From Mycobacteriales bacterium (GTDB lineage: Bacteria; Actinomycetota; Actinomycetes; Mycobacteriales; QHCD01), in the NCBI GenBank assembly GCA_036497565.1, contig DASXJE010000147.1:39678-103677 (forward strand): a stretch of 64,000 nucleotides of DNA. The letters are read 5' to 3'. Made by a program: the position numbers and the translations under genes. Under the pieces are notes generated by a model. That model was given only the letters and a program-made list of their open reading frames with translations, ran no database searches and was not told the DNA's origin. Shown here in pieces: positions 37,384 through 46,682 of the stretch; the stretch's first letter is position 1, and each line of letters starts with the position of its first letter.

Positions 37384-37510
37384 GGCACCCCCCCTCCCGG
37401 ACGGCTGACTGCCTTGCCCCCGCGGTGCTGTGCTCTCGAGTTCAGAGTCTAGGCGCCTGCCGTATGGATCGATAGACAACCATCAGGTACCGAACCCGGT
37501 TGCGTCCCGT

Positions 37511-39928
37511 TTATCCTTCGCCGCGGAGCGTAACGAGAAGACCGTCCAACTCGTCGGATTTCACCAAAACATCGCGGGCCTTTGAGCCTTCGGAGGGCCC
37601 GACGACGCCTCGAGTTTCCATCAGGTCCATCAGCCGGCCAGCCTTGGCGAACCCGACCCGGAGCTTGCGCTGCAGCATCGAGGTCGATCCGAACTGAGTG
37701 TTCACGACAAGTTCCACCGCCTGACACAGAAGATCGAGGTCGTCCCCGATGTCCTCGTCGATCTCCTTGCTGCTGGTGACCGGCGCAGTGACGTCCTCGC
37801 GGTAGGACGGGGTGGCCTGGGCGGTGCAGTGCGCGACGATCGCCGCGACCTCGGACTCGGGGACGTAGGCGCCCTGGATGCGCTGGGCCTTGCTCGCCCC
37901 CATCGGCAGGAACAGCGCGTCACCCTGGCCGATCAGTTTCTCCGCGCCGGGCTGGTCGAGGATGACCCGCGAGTCGGCCAGGCTCGCGGTGGAGAAGGCC
38001 AGCCGGCTAGGCACGTTGGCCTTGATCAGGCCGGTCACCACGTCCACCGACGGACGCTGGGTGGCCAGCACGAGGTGGATTCCGGCGGCCCGCGCCAACT
38101 GGGTGATCCGGACGACGGCGTCCTCGACGTCGCGCGGGGCCACCATCATCAGGTCGGCGAGTTCGTCGACGATGACGATGAGATACGGGTACGGCGTATA
38201 GACCCGCTCGCTGCCGGGCGGCGCCGTGATCTGCCCGGACCGCACCTTGCGGTTGAAGTCGTCGATGTGCCGGACGCCCGAGGCGGCCAGGTCCTCGTAG
38301 CGCAGGTCCATCTCCCGGACCACCCATTGCAGGGCGTCGGCGGCCTTCTTCGGGTTGGTGATGATCGGGGTGACCAGGTGCGGGATCCCCTGGTAGCCGG
38401 TCAGCTCGACCCGCTTCGGGTCGATCAGCACCATCCGGACCTCGTCGGGGGTCGCCCGGCTGAGGATCGAGGCGATCAGCGAGTTGATGCAGCTGGACTT
38501 TCCGGCACCGGTCGCCCCGGCGATGAGGATGTGCGGCATCGTCGTCAGCTTGGTGACGACGTAACCGCCCTCGATGTCCTTGCCGAGCGCCACCAGGGTC
38601 GGGTTGTGGTCGCTGGTCGCCGCGTGCGAACGCAGGACGTCGCCGAGCATCACCCACTCGCGGTCGGCGTTGGGGATCTCCACCCCGACCGCGCTCTTGC
38701 CCGGGATCGGGCTGATGATGCGGATGTCGCCGCTGCGGACGGCGTAGGCGATGTTGCGGGACAGCGCCGTGATCCGCTCCACCTTGACCCGCGGACCCAG
38801 CTCGATCTCGTACCGCGTCACGGTCGGCCCGCGGCTGAAGCCGGTGACCGCGGCGTCGACCTCGAACTCCTCGAAGACCTGGGCGAGAGCGGCGATCACC
38901 TGGTCGTTGGCCCTGCTGCGCGCCTTGGCCGGAGCACCGGCCGACAGCAGCTGGGGCGGCGGCAGGATGTAGTCGCCTTCCGTCGCGGTCAGCGCGAGCT
39001 GCTCGGCGCGGGTGGGCGCCGGGGCGGGCGTGGGCTTGCGGGGTTTCGGCCCGGCCGACCCGGCCGCCGGGTCGCCGGCGTGGGCCGGCATCGGCTCGGT
39101 CGCCGCCGGGTCGCCCGCGTCGGTCTCGGCGGTCATCGATCCCTGCCGGCGCCGGGAGGGCCGCCGGAGCCGCACCGGCCCGGGCTGTTCGCCGGCCGGC
39201 TCCTCGTCCGGCTCCGGGCTCCCCTGCCGGTGACGGAGGCGGTCGGCGAGTGCCTTCAGGCGGGCCGGGACCTGGTTGACCGGGGTCCCGGTCAGCACCA
39301 GCAGTCCGAAGAGCCCGAGCAGGCCGAGCAGCAGCGCCGCGACGTAGACCGTGAGCCCGCTCTCCAGCGGACCGGCGGCCAGCGCACCCACGGCTCCCCC
39401 GGCCAGCCTCCGGCCGGGCCAGGTGTACGGCGACCCGTGCGCGACGTGACACAGGCCGGTGACCGACAGGGTGAGGGCGACCCAGCCGACGAGCATCCGA
39501 CCGCGGATCTCCGGCCGCGGAGCCTGCCGCATCAGCCGGACGGCGGCGACGACCAGCACCACCGGCAGCGCGGCCGCCGGCGCACCGAGAACGGTATGGG
39601 CCGCGTCGGCGATCCAGCGGCCGGCCGGACCGGCGCCGTGCCACCACACACCGATCGACAGCACCACCGCGAAACCGATGAGCCCCAGGCCGGCGCCGTC
39701 GCGCCGGTGCGCCTGGTCGAGATCGCGGGCGGTCGCGGCGTGCCGGCCGATCGCGCGGACGGTGCCCCCGACGCCACGGGCGGTCAACGTCCAGATGCCG
39801 ACCACCATCCGCCACAGCGCGGTGCCGAACCGCTGACCCACTCCGGGTCGCCGGGCCGGCCGACGCCGCCGGGCGGGCGGCCGGGCACCGCCGCGCGGAC
39901 GCGGCCGGGTGCTCGTGCGGGCCGGCAT
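37511..39928 (-). CDS. ftsK: DNA translocase FtsK
   Basis: An 805-residue division-site DNA pump. The N-terminal half has an Arg/Pro-rich start, four to five membrane helices (about residues 80-230) and a charged linker. The motor has Walker [10 protein letters not shown] (about 470), Walker [12 protein letters not shown] and the family motif [10 protein letters not shown]. The C-terminal gamma winged helix (about 735-800) reads KOPS-like sites. It is shorter in the linker than FtsK of E. coli and normal for actinobacteria. Starts at ATG 39928 with no obvious strong ribosome-binding site. Confidence 0.96.
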   Translation of the reverse strand: MPARTSTRPRPRGGARPPARRRRPARRPGVGQRFGTALWRMVVGIWTLTARGVGGTVRAIGRHAATARDLDQAHRRDGAGLGLIGFAVVLSIGVWWHGAGPAGRWIADAAHTVLGAPAAALPVVLVVAAVRLMRQAPRPEIRGRMLVGWVALTLSVTGLCHVAHGSPYTWPGRRLAGGAVGALAAGPLESGLTVYVAALLLGLLGLFGLLVLTGTPVNQVPARLKALADRLRHRQGSPEPDEEPAGEQPGPVRLRRPSRRRQGSMTAETDAGDPAATEPMPAHAGDPAAGSAGPKPRKPTPAPAPTRAEQLALTATEGDYILPPPQLLSAGAPAKARSRANDQVIAALAQVFEEFEVDAAVTGFSRGPTVTRYEIELGPRVKVERITALSRNIAYAVRSGDIRIISPIPGKSAVGVEIPNADREWVMLGDVLRSHAATSDHNPTLVALGKDIEGGYVVTKLTTMPHILIAGATGAGKSSCINSLIASILSRATPDEVRMVLIDPKRVELTGYQGIPHLVTPIITNPKKAADALQWVVREMDLRYEDLAASGVRHIDDFNRKVRSGQITAPPGSERVYTPYPYLIVIVDELADLMMVAPRDVEDAVVRITQLARAAGIHLVLATQRPSVDVVTGLIKANVPSRLAFSTASLADSRVILDQPGAEKLIGQGDALFLPMGASKAQRIQGAYVPESEVAAIVAHCTAQATPSYREDVTAPVTSSKEIDEDIGDDLDLLCQAVELVVNTQFGSTSMLQRKLRVGFAKAGRLMDLMETRGVVGPSEGSKARDVLVKSDELDGLLVTLRGEG

Positions 39929-40006
39929 GCTTTCACCGTACCTCCGCAGGCCACGCCAGCCTCACGAGTCACAGCCGCGACACGCAGCGGCCCGGGCATC
40001 GTCAGG

Positions 40007-40045
40007 CAGGATCCTCAGACAGGATCCTCAGACAGGATCCTCAGA
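40007..40045. repeat. 13-bp tandem repeat x3 spanning the rnj stop codon
   Basis: Three perfect copies of CAGGATCCTCAGA (40007-40019, 40020-40032, 40033-40045), followed by a partial CAGG. The rnj stop codon (40041-40043, minus strand) is in the copy nearest the gene. Read in the rnj direction each unit carries another TGA. Confidence 0.95.
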
Positions 40046-41729
40046 CAGGGATCACCGTCGGCACGATCATCGGGCGGCGCCGGTAGTTGTCGGAGACCCA
40101 GCGGCCGACCACCCGGCGTACCCGCTGGGCAAGCAGGTGTGTGTCGGTCACGCCGTCGACGGCGGCCCGGTCGAGTTCGGCTTCGATCAGCGGCAGGACC
40201 GCCTGGATGGCGTCCGGCGCGTCGCTGAACCCGGACGCGGAGACGTGCGGGGTGCCGCTGACCTTCCCGGTGACCGAGTCCACGACGATCGTGATGGCGA
40301 TGAAGCCCTCCTCGCCGAGGATCCGACGGTCCTTGAGGGTCTCCTCGCCGACGTCGCCGACCTCGAGGCCGTCGACATAGACGTAGCCGCAGTCCACGAT
40401 CCCGCTGATCCGGGCGGCCCCGTCGACGAGGTCGACCACCATCCCGTCGTCGGCGAGCATGATCCGCTCGGTCGGTACGCCGGTGGCGTGCGCCAGGCGC
40501 GCATGCGCCCGAAGGTGCCGCCACTCGCCGTGGATCGGCATCACGTTGCTCGGCCGGGTCGCGTTGAGGACGTAGAGGAGCTCGCCGGCGGGTGCGTGTC
40601 CGGAGACATGCACCATCGCGACCTCCTTGTGTACGACGGTCGCGCCCCAGCGGGACAGGCCGTTGATCACGCTGTAGACCGCGGTCTCGTTACCCGGCAC
40701 GAGGCTCGAGGCGAGGATCACGGTGTCGCCGGGGTCGACCCGGATCTGGCGGTGCTCGCGGTTGGCCATCCGCGCCAGCGCGGACAGCGGCTCGCCCTGC
40801 GAACCGGTGGAGACCAGCACGATGCGCTCGGGCGGGAGCTCGGCCGCCTCGTCCATGGTCACGACCAGGCCGGGCGGGATGACGAGCAGCCCGAGGTCGC
40901 GGGCCACCCCCATGTTGCGCACCATCGACCGGCCGACGAAGGCCACCTTCCGGCCGTGCGCGGCCGCCGTATCGAGTACCTGCTGCACGCGGTGCACGTG
41001 CGAGGAGAAGCAGGCCACGATCACCTTGCTCGGGGCGGCCCGGATGACCGTGTCGAGCACCGGCCCGATCTGGCGCTCGGGGGTGACGAAGCCCGGCACC
41101 TCGGCGTTGGTGGAGTCCGACATCAGCAGGTCGACGCCCTCCGCGCCGAGCCGGGCGAAGCCGCCGAGGTCGGTCAGCCGGCCGTCGAGCGGGAGCTGGT
41201 CCATCTTGAAGTCGCCGGTGTGCAGCACGACGCCCGCGCCGGTGCGGATCGCCACCGCGAGCGCATCCGGGATGGAGTGGTTGACCGAGAAGAACTCGCA
41301 CTCGAACGGCCCGAGCCGTTCCCGGCCCCCCTCGCTGACCGCGAGCGTGTAGGGGGTGATGCGGTGCTCCCGCAGCTTGGCCTCGAGCAGCGCCAGGGTG
41401 AACGTCGACCCGACGATCGGCAGGTCGGGACGCTCCCGGAGCAGGTAGGGCACCGCGCCGATGTGGTCTTCGTGGCCGTGCGTGAGCACCACCGCGACGA
41501 CGTCGTCGTAGCGGTCCTGCAGATAGCTGAAGTCGGGCAGGACGAGGTCGACGCCGGGCTGGTTCTCCTCCGGGAAGAGCACGCCGCAGTCGACGACCAG
41601 CAGCTTGCCGTCGTACTCGAAGACGGTCATGTTGCGGCCGACCTCGCCGAGACCGCCCAGCGCCACGATCCGCAGGCCGCCGGGCGCAAGCGCGGGGGGC
41701 GGCCCGAGTTCGCGGTGAGCATGGGTCAT
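40041..41729 (-). CDS. rnj: Ribonuclease J
   Basis: A 562-residue metallo-beta-lactamase/beta-CASP ribonuclease with endo- and 5'-exonuclease activity. Metal motif THGHEDHIGA (about residue 80), HTGDFK (about 170), the beta-CASP word MSDSTNAE and the later FSSHVHR and HVSGHA are all present. The length is normal. The ATG at 41729 is chosen because it gives the family N-terminus and a weak AAAGG precedes it; a longer frame runs back into dapA. It follows dapA by 28 bp, and its stop codon lies inside a 13-bp tandem repeat. Confidence 0.96.
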   Translation of the reverse strand: MTHAHRELGPPPALAPGGLRIVALGGLGEVGRNMTVFEYDGKLLVVDCGVLFPEENQPGVDLVLPDFSYLQDRYDDVVAVVLTHGHEDHIGAVPYLLRERPDLPIVGSTFTLALLEAKLREHRITPYTLAVSEGGRERLGPFECEFFSVNHSIPDALAVAIRTGAGVVLHTGDFKMDQLPLDGRLTDLGGFARLGAEGVDLLMSDSTNAEVPGFVTPERQIGPVLDTVIRAAPSKVIVACFSSHVHRVQQVLDTAAAHGRKVAFVGRSMVRNMGVARDLGLLVIPPGLVVTMDEAAELPPERIVLVSTGSQGEPLSALARMANREHRQIRVDPGDTVILASSLVPGNETAVYSVINGLSRWGATVVHKEVAMVHVSGHAPAGELLYVLNATRPSNVMPIHGEWRHLRAHARLAHATGVPTERIMLADDGMVVDLVDGAARISGIVDCGYVYVDGLEVGDVGEETLKDRRILGEEGFIAITIVVDSVTGKVSGTPHVSASGFSDAPDAIQAVLPLIEAELDRAAVDGVTDTHLLAQRVRRVVGRWVSDNYRRRPMIVPTVIPV

Positions 41730-41757
41730 GAGACGGCCTTTCGGGTGTGGAGCGGGC

Positions 41758-42663
41758 TCACGCGGCCGGCAGTTCGACGCCGGCGGCGACCAGATCGAGG
41801 CGCAACTGGGTGACTTCGGCCTCGGTGGCATCGACCAGCGGCGGCCGGACCGGACCCGCGGGCAGGCCCACGAGCCGCAGCGCCGCCTTGGTCAGGATGA
41901 CCCCCTGGGTGCGGAAGAACCCGGTGAACGCCGGGAGCAGCGACCGGTGGATGGCCAGCGCCCGCGCCACGTCGCCATTCTCGTAGGCGAGCACCATCTC
42001 CGTGGTCCGCACCCCGACCAGGTGGGTCGGGACGCCGACCACCCCGACCGCGCCGATCGACAGCAGCGGCAGGGTGACCTTGTCGTCGCCGGAATAGTAG
42101 GCCAGGTCGGTGCCGGCCAGTACCTGGGCGCTCGCGTCGAGGTCGCCCTTGGCGTCCTTGACCGCGACGATGCGCGGGTGCTCGCCGAGGCGCTGCAGCG
42201 TCTCGGTGTTGATGGGTACGCCGGTCCGTCCGGGGATGTCGTAGAGCATGCAGGACAGGTCGGTGGCATCGGCCACGGTCTGAAAGTGCGCGAGCAGACC
42301 TGCCTGCGGGGGCTTGGAGTAGTACGGCGCGACGACCAGGGCGCCGTGCGCGCCGGCCTTCTCCGCGGCTCGGGCCAGGTGCACCGTGTGGGCGGTGTCG
42401 TTGGTGCCCACCCCGGCGATCACCGTGGCGCGCGCTCCGACGGCGTCGAGCACGGCCCGCAGCAGGCGGTCCTTCTCCTCATCGCTCGTGGTGGGCGACT
42501 CGCCGGTCGTGCCGCTGATGACGAGACCGTCATTGCCCCCTTCGTCCACCAGATGCGACGCGAGGCGCTGCGCGCCGTCGATATCGACGGAGCCGTCGTC
42601 GGCGAACGGCGTGACCATCGCGGTGAGCACACGGCCGAACGGCCGTCGAGGGTCGACTGACAT
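41758..42663 (-). CDS. dapA: 4-hydroxy-tetrahydrodipicolinate synthase
   Basis: A 301-residue class I aldolase that condenses pyruvate with aspartate semialdehyde, the first committed step to diaminopimelate. The Schiff-base lysine is in VAVKDAKGD (about 168), the proton-relay tyrosine in MLYDIPGRTG (about 140), and SGTTGES marks the N-terminal site. The ATG at 42663 has no Shine-Dalgarno; TAGCGT lies exactly 6 nt upstream on the minus strand, so dapA-rnj probably starts with a leaderless mRNA of its own and is separate from thyX. Confidence 0.96.
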   Translation of the reverse strand: MSVDPRRPFGRVLTAMVTPFADDGSVDIDGAQRLASHLVDEGGNDGLVISGTTGESPTTSDEEKDRLLRAVLDAVGARATVIAGVGTNDTAHTVHLARAAEKAGAHGALVVAPYYSKPPQAGLLAHFQTVADATDLSCMLYDIPGRTGVPINTETLQRLGEHPRIVAVKDAKGDLDASAQVLAGTDLAYYSGDDKVTLPLLSIGAVGVVGVPTHLVGVRTTEMVLAYENGDVARALAIHRSLLPAFTGFFRTQGVILTKAALRLVGLPAGPVRPPLVDATEAEVTQLRLDLVAAGVELPAA

Positions 42664-42730
42664 GGGTTCACGCTACCGTCCGCCGACCTGAATGCGACGC
42701 GTCACCGGCCGGTCCGCGCGGCGCACATGA

Positions 42731-42780
42731 CGAAGCCCCGCGACGCGCTAGTCGGGGGTCCAGAGCGTCGCGGGGCTTCG
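42731..42780. terminator. 16-bp-stem hairpin between thyX and dapA
   Basis: CGAAGCCCCGCGACGC (42731-42746) and its exact reverse complement (42765-42780) form a 16-bp perfect stem with an 18-nt loop. It lies 139 bp after the thyX stop and about 55 bp before the dapA promoter, on the path of thyX transcription. There is no strong U tract, as is common in high-GC terminators. Confidence 0.75.
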
Positions 42781-42871
42781 ATCTAACATATCGACCTCAG
42801 CGCCCCTGGTGTTACGCCAATGGCCGAGATTTCTTGACTCGTGACGCGCGTCACGTAAACAACGCATGCGA

Positions 42872-42913
42872 GGTTGCCTTTGCGGGGTTGCCTCTGCGGG
42901 GTTGCCTCTGCGG
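42872..42913. repeat. 14-bp tandem repeat x3 just after the thyX stop codon
   Basis: Units of GGTTGCCTCTGCGG at 42872-42885 (one mismatch), 42886-42899 and 42900-42913. The thyX stop codon is at 42919-42921, so the repeat begins 5 nt downstream of it in the thyX direction. Confidence 0.95.
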
Positions 42914-42918
42914 GATTG

Positions 42919-43671
42919 TCAGCCTTCGCTGACGAACTGACTCGATGCGACATCGCTGCCGTCGGCGAGCTGGAAGATCTCGAAGTCGGCGAAGACGTTG
43001 GGTGCCACGCGTTGCAGTTCGCGCAGGCAGGCGACGGCGCAGTCACGGATCTCGACGTCGGCGTGCTCCGACGCGCGCATCGCGATGAAGTGCCGCCACG
43101 CGCGGTAGTTGCCGGTGACGACGATCCGCGTCTCGGTCGCATTCGGCAGGACCGAGCGGGCCGCCTGGCGCGCCTGCTTGCGACGCTGCGTCGCGTTGTC
43201 GATTCCGGCGAACTTCTTCTGCAGTCCCTCGAGCAGATCGGTGTACGCCGCGAGCGAGGCCTCGGTCGCGGCGAGGAACCGGGCGTGCAGCTCCGGGTCG
43301 GCGGCGATCACGTCCGGCTCGACCATCTCCGCGTCGCGTTCGGGGACGTAGCGCTGGGAGAGCTGGCTGTAGGAGAAGTGGCGGTGGCGGATCAGCTCGT
43401 GGGTGAGCGAGCGGGACACCCCGGTGAGATACATCGTGACCGTGCCGTGCTCGAGAACCGACAGGTGGCCGACCTCGAGGATGTGCCGCAGATAGCCGGC
43501 GTTGGTCGCGGTCGCCGGGTTGGGCTTCTTCCACGACTGGTAGCAGGCCCGGCCGGCGAACTCGGCGAGCGCCTGACCGCCGTCGGCGTCGGTCTCCCAG
43601 GGGATGTCCGGCGGCGGCTGGAACGCGGTGTAGGCGATCACGGCAACGCTCAGGGGGGCGATCTCAGGCAC
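42919..43671 (-). CDS. thyX: Flavin-dependent thymidylate synthase
   Basis: A 250-residue FAD-dependent enzyme that methylates dUMP. The ThyX signature RHR-x7-S-x-R is read in [14 protein letters not shown] (about residues 97-110), and the FAD-binding histidine/arginine regions ([11 protein letters not shown]) follow. The GTG at 43671 is chosen for AAAGGAG 7 nt upstream and normal length; the frame extends 40 residues further without support. It lies upstream of dapA-rnj, as in M. tuberculosis. A 14-bp tandem repeat and a strong hairpin follow its stop. Confidence 0.96.
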   Translation of the reverse strand: MPEIAPLSVAVIAYTAFQPPPDIPWETDADGGQALAEFAGRACYQSWKKPNPATATNAGYLRHILEVGHLSVLEHGTVTMYLTGVSRSLTHELIRHRHFSYSQLSQRYVPERDAEMVEPDVIAADPELHARFLAATEASLAAYTDLLEGLQKKFAGIDNATQRRKQARQAARSVLPNATETRIVVTGNYRAWRHFIAMRASEHADVEIRDCAVACLRELQRVAPNVFADFEIFQLADGSDVASSQFVSEG

Positions 43672-43765
43672 GGGGCGACTCCTTTTCAGCGACCGGATCG
43701 ACTCTATCCGGGTGTCCCGACCGGGCGCGGACAGCGCGCCGGGAGGGCCGGATCCAGCCTGACGC

Positions 43766-43801
43766 TTGACTGACGGCACCGATGACGTCATAGTGACGTC
43801 A
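43766..43801 (+). promoter_or_regulatory. Promoter with twin TGACGTCA palindromes at the RHH gene start
   Basis: TTGACT (43766-43771) and CATAGT (43789-43794) are 17 bp apart and place the transcript start at the A of ATG 43801, so the mRNA should be leaderless. Two perfect 8-bp palindromes TGACGTCA (43783-43790 and 43794-43801) are centred 11 bp apart, one helical turn; the first overlaps the -10 and the second the start codon. This is the geometry expected for autorepression by the ribbon-helix-helix protein encoded next. Confidence 0.7.
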
Positions 43802-44265
43802 TGGAGTTGTCAAGCTATGTCGCCGCCCTTCGCGCCGATCTGGCCGCCGCCGCCGCGGCGGGCGGGGAGGCGAGCCGGCAGGCCGCTGACCTGCTGGCCA
43901 CGGCCCTCGAGCCCGCCGTCCGGCTGGTGCTGATGGATGCGATCGCCGACGCCGCGGCGGAGGTCACGACCGCGCTCGACGACGTCACTGTCGACGTCAG
44001 GCTGCGCGGGCGCGAGCCCGAACTCGTCGTTGCGGTCGCCGATCGACCGCCGTCCGAACCCCCTCCTTCGCCCGATGCGGAGGAAGGGACCGCCCGGGTG
44101 ACCCTGCGGCTGCCCGAGACGGTCAAGACCAATGTCGAGGCGGCCGCTGCGTCGCACGGGATCTCGGTGAACACCTGGGTGCTGCGCGCCGTCACCCGCG
44201 AACTCGACCCACCCACCACCCGCCGTGCCGGCCGCCGGACTCTCACCGGCTACGCCCGCGGCTGA
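43801..44265 (+). CDS. Ribbon-helix-helix protein (HicB/Arc-like)
   Basis: A 154-residue protein. The N-terminal 95 residues are helical and Ala-rich, then an acidic Pro-rich linker, then a ribbon-helix-helix at about residues 99-140: the strand [12 protein letters not shown] followed by two helices ([23 protein letters not shown]). Such proteins are often labelled HicB antitoxins, but no HicA-like toxin gene is next to it. The gene leads a run of DUF4097, MFS and a small protein, and probably represses its own promoter through twin TGACGTCA sites. Confidence 0.8.
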   Translation: MELSSYVAALRADLAAAAAAGGEASRQAADLLATALEPAVRLVLMDAIADAAAEVTTALDDVTVDVRLRGREPELVVAVADRPPSEPPPSPDAEEGTARVTLRLPETVKTNVEAAAASHGISVNTWVLRAVTRELDPPTTRRAGRRTLTGYARG

Positions 44266-44281
44266 CCGAAAGAGGACATCG

Positions 44282-45136
44282 ATGCCCGAACGTCGCTTCG
44301 CCACGCCCAAACCCATCCAGCTGAGCGTCAACAACGGCGCGGGGACGATTGAGATCGTCGCCACCGACACCGCCGAGTCCACCGTCGTGGTCCAAGGACG
44401 AGACGGTGACGGTGCTCAGGCCGCCGAGGAGACCGAGATCAGCTTCTCCGAGCAGACCTCGCGGCTGACCGTGCAGCCTCCGGACAAGCGGTTCGGCAAC
44501 ACGCCGCCGCTCGACATCCGCATCGTCCTGCCCGCGGGTTCGACGGCGAAGGCCAACTCCGGGTCGGCCGACATCTCCGTCCAGGGCCGGCTCGCCGGGA
44601 TCGCGATGAACACCGGGAGCGGCAACCTCGAGGCCGGCCAGGTCGACGGCGACGCCGAACTCAAGGCCGGCAGCGGCGACATCCGGCTCGGCCCGGTCGC
44701 CGGAGAAGTCGACGCCAAGACCGGGTCGGGCAACATCCAGGTCGACCGGGCGGCTGGTTTCTCCGCGTCCTCGGGCAGCGGCAACGTCCGGATCGGAGCC
44801 GTCGACGGGTCGACGGACATCAAGGGCGCCTCCGGCAACATCTCGATCGGAGCCGTCGACGGGCCGACGAACATCAAGGGCGCCTCCGGCAACGTCTCGA
44901 TCGGATCGGCCCGGCGCGGCGCCATCGTCGTCACCACCGCGTCGGGCGACGTCGAGGTCGGCGTGGCCGCTGGTGCGGTAGCCCGACTGGCTGTGTCCAG
45001 CATCAGTGGCGAGGTCTCCTCCGACCTGCCGGTCGAGGATCGGGCACCCGAAGGCGACTCGGCCGTGGATCTCCGGCTGAACACCGTCAGCGGAAACGTC
45101 AGCGTCATCCGGGCCGCGCGCCCCGAGACCGGCTGA
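44282..45136 (+). CDS. DUF4097 beta-repeat protein
   Basis: A 284-residue protein built of short repeating beta strands (repeats of GSGNIxxxxVxG type from about residue 85 to 230), typical of the DUF4097 adhesin-like parallel beta fold. No signal peptide or membrane helix is seen at the N-terminus (MPERRFATPK), so it may be cytoplasmic. An 18-residue unit is duplicated almost exactly at about residues 170-206. The function is unknown; family members accompany envelope-stress or regulator genes. AAAGAGGA precedes the ATG at 44282, 16 bp after the ribbon-helix-helix gene. Confidence 0.82.
   Translation: MPERRFATPKPIQLSVNNGAGTIEIVATDTAESTVVVQGRDGDGAQAAEETEISFSEQTSRLTVQPPDKRFGNTPPLDIRIVLPAGSTAKANSGSADISVQGRLAGIAMNTGSGNLEAGQVDGDAELKAGSGDIRLGPVAGEVDAKTGSGNIQVDRAAGFSASSGSGNVRIGAVDGSTDIKGASGNISIGAVDGPTNIKGASGNVSIGSARRGAIVVTTASGDVEVGVAAGAVARLAVSSISGEVSSDLPVEDRAPEGDSAVDLRLNTVSGNVSVIRAARPETG
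44791..44898. repeat. 54-bp in-frame tandem duplication inside the DUF4097 gene
   Basis: Units 44791-44844 and 44845-44898 differ at only a few positions. They encode IGAVDGSTDIKGASGNIS and IGAVDGPTNIKGASGNVS, one 18-residue rung pair of the beta fold. The high identity at DNA level implies a recent duplication. Confidence 0.92.
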
Positions 45137-45140
45137 TCCG

Positions 45141-46337
45141 ATGAAGCGCGCTCTGGCTATCCGTGACTTCCGGCTGTTGTTCGCCGGCATGGTCCTGTCG
45201 ATGTTCGGCGACTCCGCGCTGGTCATCGTCATGGGGATCTGGGTCAAGACCATCACGGGCAGCAACGCCGCCGCCGGACTCGCCTTCCTGGTCCTGGCGC
45301 TGGCGGCGCCGCTCGCGCCGGTCGGCGGGTACCTCGTCGACCGGGTCCGCCGCCGGCCCTTCCTCATCGCCGCCAACCTGGTGAGCGCGCTCGCCGTTCT
45401 GCCCCTGCTGGCCGTCGGGAAGACGGGGCCGGTCTGGGTCATCTACGCCGTCGGTCTCGGCTACGGGATCTCCGGGATGGTGATGTCGGCGGCCATGAAC
45501 GGGCTGCTGAAGGACATCGTCCCCGACGCGCTGCTCGCCGACGCGAACGGCACCACACAGACCGTCCGCGAAGGCCTGCGGCTGGTCGGTCCCCTCGTGG
45601 GGGCGGGGCTGTTCACCGCGCTCGGCGGCGGCGCGGTGGCGATCCTGGACGCGGCGACGTTCGTCGTCGCGGCCGCGACCCTCACCCGCCTGCGGGTGCG
45701 CGAAGCCCGCCCGGAGCCTCCGCAGCATCAGTTCCGCGCCGAGGTGACAGCCGGCGCCCGCCACCTGCTGCACACCGAGCCGCTGCGCCGGGTCACGATC
45801 TCGGCCGCCGTCGCCTTCCTGGTGATCGGCTTCACGGAGACGTTCATCTTCGCCGTCGTCGACGAGGGGCTGCACCGGCCGCCGTCCTTCCTCGGCGTGC
45901 TGGGTTCCATGCAGGGTGTGGGCGCGATCCTCGGCGGTCTCACCGCCGCCCGGATCGTGCGCCGGATCGGGGAGCAAGCCGCGGTCGCGGCCGGGTTGAT
46001 GCTCTTCGCCGCCGGCGACGTGGTCCTGGCCTTCGGCAACCTCGGGTTCGCGGTCGCCGGCGTCATCGTCGCCGGGATCGGCCTGCCCTGGGCGCTGGTC
46101 GGTTACTACACCCTGCTGCAGCGCAGCACGCCGAACCGGCTGATGGGCCGGGTGTCCACCGCGAGCGACGTCCTGCTCGGCGTACCGCAGACCATCTCCA
46201 TCGGCCTCGGCGCCCTGCTCATCGGGGTCGTCGGCTACCAGGTGCTCATCGTGACCATGGCCGTGGTGATCGCCGCGGCCGGAGCGCCGCTGCTCCGTCG
46301 CCCGGAACCCGCCCGGGTGCCGGTCGACGTCACCTGA
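45141..46337 (+). CDS. MFS transporter
   Basis: A 398-residue MFS permease with 11-12 hydrophobic segments and the loop 2-3 motif GGYLVDRVRRRP (about residue 62). It resembles macrolide or multidrug exporters of the MFS_1/MFS_3 group. The ATG at 45141 is 4 bp after the DUF4097 stop, so the two are co-transcribed, and the ribbon-helix-helix gene heads the same run. The substrate is unknown. Confidence 0.83.
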   Translation: MKRALAIRDFRLLFAGMVLSMFGDSALVIVMGIWVKTITGSNAAAGLAFLVLALAAPLAPVGGYLVDRVRRRPFLIAANLVSALAVLPLLAVGKTGPVWVIYAVGLGYGISGMVMSAAMNGLLKDIVPDALLADANGTTQTVREGLRLVGPLVGAGLFTALGGGAVAILDAATFVVAAATLTRLRVREARPEPPQHQFRAEVTAGARHLLHTEPLRRVTISAAVAFLVIGFTETFIFAVVDEGLHRPPSFLGVLGSMQGVGAILGGLTAARIVRRIGEQAAVAAGLMLFAAGDVVLAFGNLGFAVAGVIVAGIGLPWALVGYYTLLQRSTPNRLMGRVSTASDVLLGVPQTISIGLGALLIGVVGYQVLIVTMAVVIAAAGAPLLRRPEPARVPVDVT

Positions 46338-46415
46338 CCTCACCGCCGCACGTCTTTTCCCCACCGCAGCGCATCCCGGGCTGAAACACGCCCATCCACC
46401 GAAAGAGGAGCTGAC

Positions 46416-46682
46416 ATGACCGACAGCCCAGCCACCACCTACGGCTACGTCGACATCCTGCGGATCGAGGTCGACCAGCACCGTCAAGGGCTCCTGGCCG
46501 ACGCCAGAGCGAACCGCCTCGCGCACGCCGCCGCCCGACCGCGACGCCGGGTCCTGTCCACCCCGCTCGTCCACACCTACCTGACCCTGTGGTGGGCGAT
46601 CCGACCCCGCGGTCGTCAGCTGGGGCGTCTCCTCCGCAGCGAGACCGCGCCGGCGGTGCCGCGCCCAGGGGCAGGCGTCTAG
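46416..46682 (+). CDS. Small basic protein, unknown function
   Basis: An 88-residue protein, not recognised. It has an acidic/polar start with a helix (DILRIEVDQHRQGLLADARANRLAHAA, read at residues 13-39), then Arg-rich, with one weak hydrophobic patch (about residues 49-62, TPLVHTYLTLWWAI). A strong AAAGAGGAG stands 6 nt before the ATG, the same kind as at the DUF4097 start, so it is probably a real gene at the end of the ribbon-helix-helix/DUF4097/MFS run. Its last 4 bp overlap the end of the opposite YcaQ-like gene. Confidence 0.6.
   Translation: MTDSPATTYGYVDILRIEVDQHRQGLLADARANRLAHAAARPRRRVLSTPLVHTYLTLWWAIRPRGRQLGRLLRSETAPAVPRPGAGV

Noticed and set aside
42872..42913. CRISPR-like short repeats
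   Set aside because: Units are 14 bp and directly adjacent without spacers; a simple tandem repeat.
43801..44265. HicAB toxin-antitoxin pair
   Set aside because: Only the ribbon-helix-helix side is seen; no HicA-like or other small toxin gene lies on either side.
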